From a virus: a stretch of 64,000 bases of DNA. The notes under the pieces were generated by a model. The model was not told the DNA's origin. It searched no databases and saw nothing but the letters and a program-made list of their open reading frames with translations. Numbering within the stretch: the stretch's first letter is position 1; each line of letters opens with the position of its first letter. The stretch is from the IMG/VR virus record IMGVR_UViG_3300049914_000251, positions 49,819-113,818 of that record. One strand, written 5' to 3'. Of this stretch, positions 49,350-56,706 are shown in pieces. The position numbers and the translations under genes are program-made.

Positions 49350-52300
49350 CTAGAACCCCATTGTTATATAGCTGCAATCATAAGTATTTGCTGCTACTCT
49401 CCACAAAATAACATCATACACACCTGCATTCTGAGTCAAAGAACTTAACGTAGTATTACCTGCCCACGTGAAAGTACCACCACCACCAGTCTTCGCCCAT
49501 GTTATTGCCCTAGCTGTAGCATCTGCCGACTTAATCAATCTTACCCTACACATGCAATCTACACCAGGATCAGTGATAGAAATTGCACATGCCTGATCAA
49601 CTGTACCTGAATGTTGATTTGAAGATGACATATCAAAAGTATGAGAAGCACCTAAATCACCATGTGCTGTAATAGCGGTTATAATACTGTAAAAAGTTGC
49701 CGGAGTACCAGCTGCTCCAGTATCTCCCTGAACGCCATCGCCCTGAATTCCTGTGTCACCTTGACTGCCGGTATCACCTTTGGCTAAAAATGAACCGGTA
49801 TCACCCTGGATTCCTGTGTCACCTTGAACTCCTGTGTCTCCAGCGACTGTAGAATCTGCTCCAGTATCGCCCTGGATACCAGTATCTCCAGCGACTGTAG
49901 AATCTGCTCCGGTGTCACCTTGACTGCCGGTGTCACCAGTTATGCCCGTGTCACCAGCGACTGTAGAATCTGCTCCAGTATCACCCTGAATACCCGTGTC
50001 TCCCTGAACTCCTGTATCTCCAGCGACTGTAGAATCTGCTCCAGTATCTCCCTGAACGCCTGCCCCTGTATCGCCCTGAATTCCTGTGTCACCTTGAATT
50101 CCTGTATCTCCAGCGACTGTAGAATCAGCTCCAGTATCACCCTGGATTCCTGTATCACCCTGGATACCTGTATCACCAGCTACATTTGAATCAGCTCCCG
50201 TATCGCCCTGGATACCAGTATCGCCCTGGATGCCTGTATCTCCAGCGACTGTAGAATCAGCTCCGGTGTCACCCTGGATTCCTGTATCACCCTGAATTCC
50301 TGTATCACCAGCTACAGTTGAATCAGCTCCTGTATCACCTGTTATGCCTGTGTCTCCCTGGATTCCTGTGTCACCCTGAATTCCTGTATCTCCAGCGACT
50401 GTTGAATCAGCTCCAGTATCACCCTGGATTCCCGTGTCACCCTGGATTCCCGTGTCTCCAGCGACTGTAGAATCTGCTCCCGTATCGCCCTGAATACCCG
50501 TGTCTCCCTGAACTCCTGTATCTCCCTGGATACCTGTATCACCCTGAATACCCGTGTCTCCCTGAATTCCGGTGTCTCCCTGAATTCCGGTGTCTCCCTG
50601 AATTCCGGTGTCTCCCTGAATTCCGGTGTCGCCAGTTATACCTGTATCTCCCTGGATACCTGTATCTCCAGCGACTGTTGAATCAGCTCCAGTATCACCC
50701 TGGATTCCCGTGTCACCAGCCATGCCCGTATCGCCCTGGATACCAGTATCGCCCTGAATACCCGTGTCACCCTGAATTCCTGTATCACCAGCTACATTTG
50801 AATCAGCTCCCGTATCGCCCTGGATACCAGTATCGCCCTGGATACCAGTATCTCCAGCGACTGTAGAATCTGCTCCGGTGTCACCTTGACTGCCGGTGTC
50901 ACCAGTTATGCCCGTGTCACCAGCGACTGTAGAATCAGCTCCAGTATCACCCTGGATTCCTGTGTCACCCTGGATACCTGTATCCCCAGCGACTGTTGAA
51001 TCAGCCCCTGTATCGCCCTGAATTCCTGTATCTCCCTGGATACCTGTATCTCCCTGGATACCTGTATCGCCCGTGATGCCTGTGTCTCCCTGAATTCCTG
51101 TGTCTCCCTGAATTCCCGTGTCACCCTGGATTCCCGTGTCTCCCTGAATTCCCGTGTCACCCTGGATACCTGTATCTCCAGCGACTGTTGAATCTGCTCC
51201 GGTGTCACCCTGGATACCAGTGTCTCCAGTTATGCCCGTATCACCCTGAACGCCTATGCCAGTATCACCCTTCCCGCCTAAGAAAGAAAGATTTACTATA
51301 ACCCCATCCCCGTTACTAAAAGGTGGTGTTGTAAAAGACTCGATATAGTCAACATTAAACACCATCCACGAAGTGTTGTCAACAAAACCTGTTATCCAAG
51401 CGTCCCAAAACCTACTTGCACCGTTGTTCTGATTAACTAATTTAGCAATAGGAGAATCACCTTGTGATAAGGCATATACAATAGTTTGCCAAAAAGCCGT
51501 CCTGTTATTGCTATCAGCATCTACCATACTGACAAAAATCTTAGTTACCCACATTTCTACTGCATTATTAAATCTTAAATTACCACTACCTGGATTTGAT
51601 TCAGTCAAAGTATCATCAAACAAATACCTTGATGAAAAACCAGCATACACACCTTGAATTCCCGTGTCTCCTTGAACCGTAGAATCAGCTCCCGTATCAC
51701 CCTGGATTCCTGTATCTCCAGCGACTGTAGAATCAGCTCCAGTGTCACCCTGGATACCTGTATCTCCCTGGATTCCTGTATCTCCAGCGACTGTTGAATC
51801 AGCTCCAGTGTCTCCCTGAATTCCCGTGTCACCTTGCTCTCCCGTATCCCCAGCGACTGTTGAATCAGCTCCAGTATCACCCTGGATACCTGTATCGCCC
51901 GTGATGCCTGTGTCTCCCTGAATTCCTGTGTCACCCTGAATTCCTGTGTCACCCTGAATTCCTGTGTCTCCCTGAATTCCCGTGTCACCCTGGATTCCCG
52001 TGTCACCAGCTATGCCCGTGTCACCCTGGATTCCCGTGTCACCCTGGATGCCTGTATCTCCAGCTACATTTGAATCAGCTCCGGTGTCTCCTTGAACTCC
52101 GGTGTCACCCTGGATACCTGTATCGCCCGTGATGCCTGTGTCACCCTGAATTCCTGTGTCACCCTGAATTCCTGTGTCTCCCTGAATTCCTGTGTCACCC
52201 TGGATTCCTGTGTCACCAGCTATGCCCGTGTCACCCTGGATTCCCGTATCGCCCTGAATTCCCGTATCACCGATTATTCCGGTGTCACCTTGAATACCCG

Positions 52301-53036
52301 TATCTCCCTGGATACCTGTGTCACCTTGAATACCCGTATCTCCCTGGATACCTGTGTCACCTTGAATACCCGTATCTCCCTGGATACCTGTGTCACCTTG
52401 ACTGCCTGTGTCACCTTTGTCACCTTGACTGCCTGTGTCACCTTGACTGCCTGTGTCACCTTGACTGCCTGTGTCACCTTTGTCACCTTGACTGCCTGTG
52501 TCACCTTGACTGCCTGTGTCACCTTGACTGCCTGTGTCACCTTGACTGCCTGTGTCTCCCTGGATACCTGTATCTCCCTGGATACCTGTATCTCCCTGGA
52601 TACCTGTATCGCCTTGAATTCCAGTATCGCCTTGAATTCCCGTGTCACCCTGAATTCCCGTGTCACCCTGTATTCCTGTATCACCGTCTAATCCCGCTGT
52701 GCCTGTGTCGCCTTTTACTCCACTACTCGCATCATACCACTTCGTACCATCATAAACCAAAGTCAGCATAAGCAGAATTTCATCCTGCTCTGACCGAAGA
52801 TAAATATTATCTACATTATGTTTAACCGTAATTACATGTGCCGGATTTGCTGCCTGAAGAACTATAATATCACCTGAAAGATAACTGTTACTAATGGTCG
52901 TCAGATCATCAGATACAGCAGCTCCTTCTGAATCAACGGAATAGAACATTCCCCAATCATCAATACTTATAGCTCCTGCTGCTATTACCTTTGCCGCAAA
53001 AGGAGACGACGCAAATACTTTTCTATAAGTTCCCAT
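49350..53036 (-). CDS. Collagen-like fibre protein II (1228 aa)
   Basis: ATG 53034-53036 (M4 of the longest frame) chosen because GGAGG is 9 nt upstream and the ATG overlaps the TAA of the previous gene. Layout: an N-terminal domain of about 100 residues (RKVFASSPFAAKVIAAGAIS), a collagen tract of GDT/GIQ/GSQ triplets, a non-collagen domain of about 120 residues (51280-51645, FSSRYLFDDTLTESN), a second collagen tract with many GADSTVA breaks, and a C-terminal head domain (ITAHGDLGASHTFDMSSSNQ). Head-fibre trimer is the best guess, because it lies between the portal and protease genes rather than among tail genes. Confidence 0.85.
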   Translation of the reverse strand: MGTYRKVFASSPFAAKVIAAGAISIDDWGMFYSVDSEGAAVSDDLTTISNSYLSGDIIVLQAANPAHVITVKHNVDNIYLRSEQDEILLMLTLVYDGTKWYDASSGVKGDTGTAGLDGDTGIQGDTGIQGDTGIQGDTGIQGDTGIQGDTGIQGDTGIQGDTGSQGDTGSQGDTGSQGDTGSQGDKGDTGSQGDTGSQGDTGSQGDKGDTGSQGDTGIQGDTGIQGDTGIQGDTGIQGDTGIQGDTGIQGDTGIIGDTGIQGDTGIQGDTGIAGDTGIQGDTGIQGDTGIQGDTGIQGDTGITGDTGIQGDTGVQGDTGADSNVAGDTGIQGDTGIQGDTGIAGDTGIQGDTGIQGDTGIQGDTGIQGDTGIQGDTGITGDTGIQGDTGADSTVAGDTGEQGDTGIQGDTGADSTVAGDTGIQGDTGIQGDTGADSTVAGDTGIQGDTGADSTVQGDTGIQGVYAGFSSRYLFDDTLTESNPGSGNLRFNNAVEMWVTKIFVSMVDADSNNRTAFWQTIVYALSQGDSPIAKLVNQNNGASRFWDAWITGFVDNTSWMVFNVDYIESFTTPPFSNGDGVIVNLSFLGGKGDTGIGVQGDTGITGDTGIQGDTGADSTVAGDTGIQGDTGIQGDTGIQGDTGIQGDTGIQGDTGITGDTGIQGDTGIQGDTGIQGDTGADSTVAGDTGIQGDTGIQGDTGADSTVAGDTGITGDTGSQGDTGADSTVAGDTGIQGDTGIQGDTGADSNVAGDTGIQGDTGIQGDTGIQGDTGMAGDTGIQGDTGADSTVAGDTGIQGDTGITGDTGIQGDTGIQGDTGIQGDTGIQGDTGIQGDTGIQGDTGVQGDTGIQGDTGADSTVAGDTGIQGDTGIQGDTGADSTVAGDTGIQGDTGIQGDTGITGDTGADSTVAGDTGIQGDTGIQGDTGADSTVAGDTGIQGDTGIQGDTGADSNVAGDTGIQGDTGIQGDTGADSTVAGDTGIQGDTGIQGDTGAGVQGDTGADSTVAGDTGVQGDTGIQGDTGADSTVAGDTGITGDTGSQGDTGADSTVAGDTGIQGDTGADSTVAGDTGVQGDTGIQGDTGSFLAKGDTGSQGDTGIQGDGVQGDTGAAGTPATFYSIITAITAHGDLGASHTFDMSSSNQHSGTVDQACAISITDPGVDCMCRVRLIKSADATARAITWAKTGGGGTFTWAGNTTLSSLTQNAGVYDVILWRVAANTYDCSYITMGF
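49697..52725 (-). repeat. Collagen triplet repeat tract II
   Basis: About 3 kb of imperfect 18-bp units encoding [12 protein letters not shown], interrupted at 51280-51645 by a globular domain. The section 52390-52560 consists of nearly identical GDTGSQ units, which marks recent expansion. Related to tract I at 28948-30443. Confidence 0.9.
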
Positions 53037-53653
53037 TATACCCATACCTCCAGTTGACCATCAAGACCTTCTCTAAACCCCTGTGATATCAAAACATTAC
53101 CACCAGGAACGGCTCCGCTAGTACGCAACCTAACATCGTACTCAACATCATCATAAAACAACCCCTCTCCACTCGGAACATAAACAACAGCAAAACCATA
53201 AACATCGCCTGTTCCACCTCCTCCACCTGTACCTGTATCACCTTTAAATCCTTGTGACCCTTGGACACCGGTGTCACCTTTCCTTCCCGTTATCAATAAC
53301 CTGCCTAACCTGTCATGTACCTCAAGACTATCCCCGTCCGTCCTCAAAGAATAACCAGCGCCCAGGCTTAAATCAAAGGGTATAAGCGGCCTTCTCCATC
53401 CGTCTTTAGGTAATAGATAAAGATTCACAGTAACGGGGCCGCTGTCTATATTAACAATAATAACAAGGTCTGCTTTTGTAATAGCAGTTGCCACATACAA
53501 AACCCCCGGCTCTTCTCCTGCATCCCTCATTGGAATAAACCCGTTAGTAATTTCCTTCCAAACATCACCGTCCTTTCCATAAATAGAAAATTGAAGGGTT
53601 GCAGCTTTTGAAGCAGATCCTGTCATACTATCACCCGGGTTTAAAATCATCAT
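53036..53653 (-). CDS. Capsid/fibre-base protein with short collagen insert
   Basis: A 205-residue protein starting MMILNPGDSMTGSASKAATL. It is a paralogue of the next gene: both have LNPGD near the N-terminus, YLLPKDGW, IPF.L.LGAGYSL, and a closing beta strand. In this copy a collagen segment is inserted after LLITGRKGDTGVQGSQGFKG, followed by a unique C-terminal domain (VYGFAVVYVPSGEGLFYDDV). It probably anchors the collagen fibre to the capsid. Overlaps the fibre gene by a TAATG. Confidence 0.65.
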   Translation of the reverse strand: MMILNPGDSMTGSASKAATLQFSIYGKDGDVWKEITNGFIPMRDAGEEPGVLYVATAITKADLVIIVNIDSGPVTVNLYLLPKDGWRRPLIPFDLSLGAGYSLRTDGDSLEVHDRLGRLLITGRKGDTGVQGSQGFKGDTGTGGGGGTGDVYGFAVVYVPSGEGLFYDDVEYDVRLRTSGAVPGGNVLISQGFREGLDGQLEVWV

Positions 53654-54054
53654 GATGTCACCTGTAACTGCCCCAACTTATCATAAACATTAACAAAATC
53701 ACCATTAGTATGAAGAGAATACCCGGCTCCTAATTGCAACGCAAACGGAATTATCGACTTAATCCACCCGTCTTTAGGTAATAGATACAATTCAGTTCTA
53801 CGCGAAGTTACAGAATCCGTATTTACTGCTATGACAAGATAAATAAGTACAGAAACCACATCATCAGGAGCTGTGTACAAATCTCCAGGATCTATTACCC
53901 CAGGATCTGGATTTTCCTCTGGAAGAAATCCCTCCCCTAACCTTTTATATGTCGTACCGCTGCTTCTAATCACAGCCCCAAATATCAAATACGTCACGAT
54001 ACTGGCTCTGGAAGCACACCCCTGAAGTTTATCCCCGGGATTCAATACGAGCAT
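53650..54054 (-). CDS. Capsid/fibre-base protein, collagen-free paralogue
   Basis: A 134-residue protein, MLVLNPGDKLQGCASRASIV, with YLLPKDGWIKSIIPFALQLG and DFVNVYDKLGQLQVTS. Its conserved segments match the 205-residue gene at 53036-53653 but the collagen insert and C-terminal domain are missing. Four-base overlap with that gene. The pair looks like a tandem duplication in which one copy gained the fibre-joining part. Confidence 0.6.
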   Translation of the reverse strand: MLVLNPGDKLQGCASRASIVTYLIFGAVIRSSGTTYKRLGEGFLPEENPDPGVIDPGDLYTAPDDVVSVLIYLVIAVNTDSVTSRRTELYLLPKDGWIKSIIPFALQLGAGYSLHTNGDFVNVYDKLGQLQVTS

Positions 54055-54096
54055 CTAACCTCCGAGTCCTAACTGGATTTCTTACTAGCACTTCCT

Positions 54097-54651
54097 TCAC
54101 TTCTTTACTTGCTTGGACTTGTCAGACCCTGTAGGATCGACAGCCTCTGCTGGTTGTGCAATATCAGGCACTTCCGAAGGCTTAACATCGCCTTTAGCAT
54201 GAACCTGCTCCGGATCCTCTGACTTTTTCATTGATGATGTACTTATCTGTTCCCCACCCATCATATAGCGATCTTTAGGCTTAACCGCCTTGGATCTAGG
54301 CCCTCTGAGCAGACCGGTTTCGGAACTTTCTGCATATCCCCTTAAGGTTCCACCCGGATATTGTTTCTCTCCACCCGGCTTTGCCATTTCTCCAGAAGGA
54401 ACTTTCTTCTCCAACTCATGCAGCACTACAGCCTTCTCGAGATCCAATATCTCAGCCTTCTCGAGATCCTTTGCGATATCTGCTTCAAACTCCTTCTCAT
54501 ACTCAGCACATTTCTCCTCATCAGCTCCTGACTCAGAAGGCCACTGACCTGTAATTTTCTTATGCACCGTAGCACAGTATGCCTGTGGATTAGATTTATC
54601 TTTGTTTGCAGCCACACATGCAGCGAAGTTCTTATACTCCCCGAACGGCAT
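54097..54651 (-). CDS. LEK-motif protein with small N-terminal head domain (184 aa)
   Basis: Behind AGGAGG. The first 40 residues (MPFGEYKNFAACVAANKDKS, then YCATVHKKITGQWP) match a short conserved domain seen in phage head-region proteins. Residues 66-82 read AEILDLEKAVVLHELEK, a full LEK motif; the remainder is low-complexity, rich in Lys, Pro and Ser. Such a layout, small domain plus tag plus flexible tail, suggests an internal or scaffold-associated head protein. Function unknown. Confidence 0.55.
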   Translation of the reverse strand: MPFGEYKNFAACVAANKDKSNPQAYCATVHKKITGQWPSESGADEEKCAEYEKEFEADIAKDLEKAEILDLEKAVVLHELEKKVPSGEMAKPGGEKQYPGGTLRGYAESSETGLLRGPRSKAVKPKDRYMMGGEQISTSSMKKSEDPEQVHAKGDVKPSEVPDIAQPAEAVDPTGSDKSKQVKK

Positions 54652-54679
54652 ATTTACCTCCTATCACTCTGAACCTTTA

Positions 54680-54713
54680 GGAGCCGTCCAAGCCTCTTAA
54701 CCCAGACGGCTCC
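54680..54713 (-). terminator. Hairpin between cohesin-dockerin and LEK protein genes
   Basis: A perfect 9-bp stem: GGAGCCGTC (54680-54688) with GACGGCTCC (54705-54713). The minus-strand continuation is TAAAGGTTCAGAGTG, a weak U-tract. Possible terminator, processing or attenuation signal. Confidence 0.5.
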
Positions 54714-54720
54714 AGTAAAC

Positions 54721-55281
54721 CTACATTAACTTCTTTATAGCCGTTATATCCAAACAGTTTACTACACCATCTCCGTTAACGTCAGCTTCTGATGTCACCG
54801 TCACGAGTTCGAGTATCATCTGTTCGACTAAGGCGATATCCGTTGCGCCTACTAAACCATCTCCATCGACATCGCCAACAACAGAGATGGATAATGCGTT
54901 TCCCAGCCACGTTGCCGGTATCTGAACTCCCTGATTATTTCCTAAGATGCCATTTGAATAGGCTAGGACACTTGTTTTCTTAAAAGAAACTACCTCAAAA
55001 ATCACCTCTGCCAAATACCCTGCTCCGCTTACTCCTGCCAGTTCCGGCAAATTATTTATTATTCTCAATTTGCCATTACCAAAATCCCGCCACATATCTA
55101 TAGGAACAACAGTAGTTCCTATAATACCATCTTTTAATTGCACTATAGACAGCACGGCAGCATCAAAATCGATATCATAATTAGCAGCATCAAAATCCAC
55201 AACGCCATCCACCGTAACTTTAGCACTGAACTGATCTCCTACCTTTACCTTACTTGGAATTGCCAGATTTACTACCGTCAT
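54721..55281 (-). CDS. Cohesin-dockerin protein
   Basis: A 186-residue protein. Residues about 1-132 form a cohesin-like beta-sandwich (VGDQFSAKVTVDGVVDFDAA, FDAAVLSIVQLKDG, GAGYLAEVIFEVV). Residues 136-186 are a type I dockerin with two calcium loops: GDVDGDGLVGATDI (136-149) and ADVNGDGVVNCLDI (166-179). Cohesin-dockerin pairs assemble cellulosomes and other complexes; one protein with both can self-associate or bind host scaffolds. No signal peptide or anchor, so it could be virion-bound and attach to host surface complexes or link head fibres. Rare in phages. Confidence 0.8.
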   Translation of the reverse strand: MTVVNLAIPSKVKVGDQFSAKVTVDGVVDFDAANYDIDFDAAVLSIVQLKDGIIGTTVVPIDMWRDFGNGKLRIINNLPELAGVSGAGYLAEVIFEVVSFKKTSVLAYSNGILGNNQGVQIPATWLGNALSISVVGDVDGDGLVGATDIALVEQMILELVTVTSEADVNGDGVVNCLDITAIKKLM

Positions 55282-55289
55282 TTATCCTC

Positions 55290-55514
55290 CTAGCCCTGCT
55301 TGGGTTGATTATTACCATTGATACGTTTAATAGAATCATTGATTACTTTATTAGCAAGGAATCCGGTAATTATAACGCCTACCCAAGTTCCTATCATGGG
55401 TAATACCTGTTCAACTTCTAATTTACCTTGAAAGGCCATTATACCCATGATTGAGAACGACCCCACCAGAATAATTCCCCCGAACAAAGCAGTCGCGTTC
55501 CAATTCTCAAACAT
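55290..55514 (-). CDS. Holin-like two-TM protein
   Basis: A 74-residue protein with two probable membrane segments: ATALFGGIILVGSFSIMGIM and VLPMIGTWVGVIITGFLANK, joined by a short charged turn, and a basic C-terminus. Size and topology fit a class II holin. It lies between the cohesin-dockerin gene and a LEK-motif gene rather than with an endolysin, so a structural membrane role cannot be excluded. Confidence 0.6.
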   Translation of the reverse strand: MFENWNATALFGGIILVGSFSIMGIMAFQGKLEVEQVLPMIGTWVGVIITGFLANKVINDSIKRINGNNQPKQG

Positions 55515-55523
55515 TCTTCCCTC

Positions 55524-55919
55524 CTATCCTGTCGAATTAGAAGGCCATCCCATTGCCTTCTCCTCTTTAGGTTTATTCTCAGCTGCCAATTCTTTCTTTG
55601 ACGGCAACCTGTGTTTCAAATCAGGATGACTCCTCAACTGCCTGTAGGGATCCTCTACATCTCCATAAGGATACATCCTACTAGGCTCTGTCTCACCCTT
55701 AAAATGAGATGACATGTCACCCTCTTTTGCTATGACCTTCTGCTCTTTCGGCTCCTCTCCGGTCTGAGGATTTACATACCGTACTGCCTGAATATCATGT
55801 TTACCGCTCTTGACTGTAATCAGCCTAGGCTCAACATTAGTTAAATGTTTAAAATGGCCTACAACCACTCCTTTGCACAGCTCATACAAAACTATTGCTT
55901 TCTCAAGTTCCTTATTCAT
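55524..55919 (-). CDS. LEK-motif protein (131 aa)
   Basis: ATG 55917-55919 overlaps the TGA of the zinc-ribbon gene, and GGAGG precedes it. The product begins MNKELEKAIVLYELCKGVVV, the LEK motif at the very N-terminus, followed by DIQAVRYVNPQTGE, a variant of the RGG-RWM motif, then a low-complexity charged tail. This is the simplest example of the tag pair with little else. Probably a head-region protein. Confidence 0.55.
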   Translation of the reverse strand: MNKELEKAIVLYELCKGVVVGHFKHLTNVEPRLITVKSGKHDIQAVRYVNPQTGEEPKEQKVIAKEGDMSSHFKGETEPSRMYPYGDVEDPYRQLRSHPDLKHRLPSKKELAAENKPKEEKAMGWPSNSTG

Positions 55920-56095
55920 CAAACCTCCACTCTACGTGTTCCACACTTGGCACAATAAATGTCCTTACGCTGCATTTCTCTGTCACAAACGAGACAGCGT
56001 AAACTTCGTGGATCCACAACAAGAAAATCCCCGCATCTGAAACAGTACTCATCTGCTTCAGGCCTAGTCTGCTTACACCTGCTACAAAACTTCAT
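55919..56095 (-). CDS. Double zinc-ribbon protein (58 aa)
   Basis: ATG 56093-56095 overlaps the stop of HNH gene 3; the TGA overlaps the ATG of the next gene. The 58-residue product starts MKFCSRCKQTRPEADEYCFR and has four CxxC pairs (CSRC, CFRC, CLVC, CAKC), two complete zinc ribbons of the type found in zinc-ribbon adaptors. Function unknown. Confidence 0.65.
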   Translation of the reverse strand: MKFCSRCKQTRPEADEYCFRCGDFLVVDPRSLRCLVCDREMQRKDIYCAKCGTRRVEV

Positions 56096-56706
56096 TAAAC
56101 CCCTTTCCAGAGCCTAATAAGCCTCAGGTCCTCTTTCGTCTTCTCAACATGACAATCCTTGCTCATCACCTGCAAATTTGTCCATGCATCCGTTCCGCCT
56201 AACGCTCTGGGTATAAGATGATCACACTCCAATTTGCTAACATCGGTTTCACCACAAACTACACATGGTTCCTTAAGAACATAAATAAGAAAAGCTGCTT
56301 TATGTTTCCACGTGTTCTTATGCCTCTCTAAGCAACCTTTGATGTACAAACGACCCTTCTCAGTTTGTAAATAACGCCTATGCGCCTCACCATGCAATTT
56401 CCTAGCCCTCTCAGTCGAAGTATATTGACTACGTTTTTCTGGATGCTCCCTGCCCCAAGTATTTGCCCTCGATATACACTCCTCCGCATGTCGTTCATAA
56501 TAAGCCTTATCTCTTTGAGGCTTTCGAGTTTTAGCGTTACCATCGGGATGGATCTCATTACTCCGACTAGAATCAATCTGATTACCCATCACCCTACGGA
56601 CGCAAGAACTGGTACATCCCACAGTTCTAGCCGTCAACCTGATACCATACCCTTTATAAAGGTACAGAAACCTTATCAAAGCATGATTATAAACCCTATT
56701 TCTCAT
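56095..56706 (-). CDS. HNH homing endonuclease 3
   Basis: A 203-residue protein from ATG 56704-56706 overlapping the TGA of the portal gene. An N-terminal HTH-like segment (RLTARTVGCTSSCVRRVMG) could aid site recognition. The HNH core is CVVCGETDVSKLECDHLIPR and NLQVMSKDCHVEKTKED, close to endonuclease 2. The middle resembles endonuclease 1 (LQTEKGRLYIKGCLERHKNT against EKGIEWYRERYSVYG), so the three share ancestry. It occupies the junction between portal and downstream head genes. Confidence 0.75.
   Translation of the reverse strand: MRNRVYNHALIRFLYLYKGYGIRLTARTVGCTSSCVRRVMGNQIDSSRSNEIHPDGNAKTRKPQRDKAYYERHAEECISRANTWGREHPEKRSQYTSTERARKLHGEAHRRYLQTEKGRLYIKGCLERHKNTWKHKAAFLIYVLKEPCVVCGETDVSKLECDHLIPRALGGTDAWTNLQVMSKDCHVEKTKEDLRLIRLWKGV

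Noticed and set aside
49824-52691. Plus- and minus-strand alternative frames (for example MNSCVSSDCR or SRVTQEFR types) in collagen tract II
   Set aside because: Same repeat artefact as in tract I; the minus-strand Gly-X-Y frame continues with globular domains at both ends and is the real gene.
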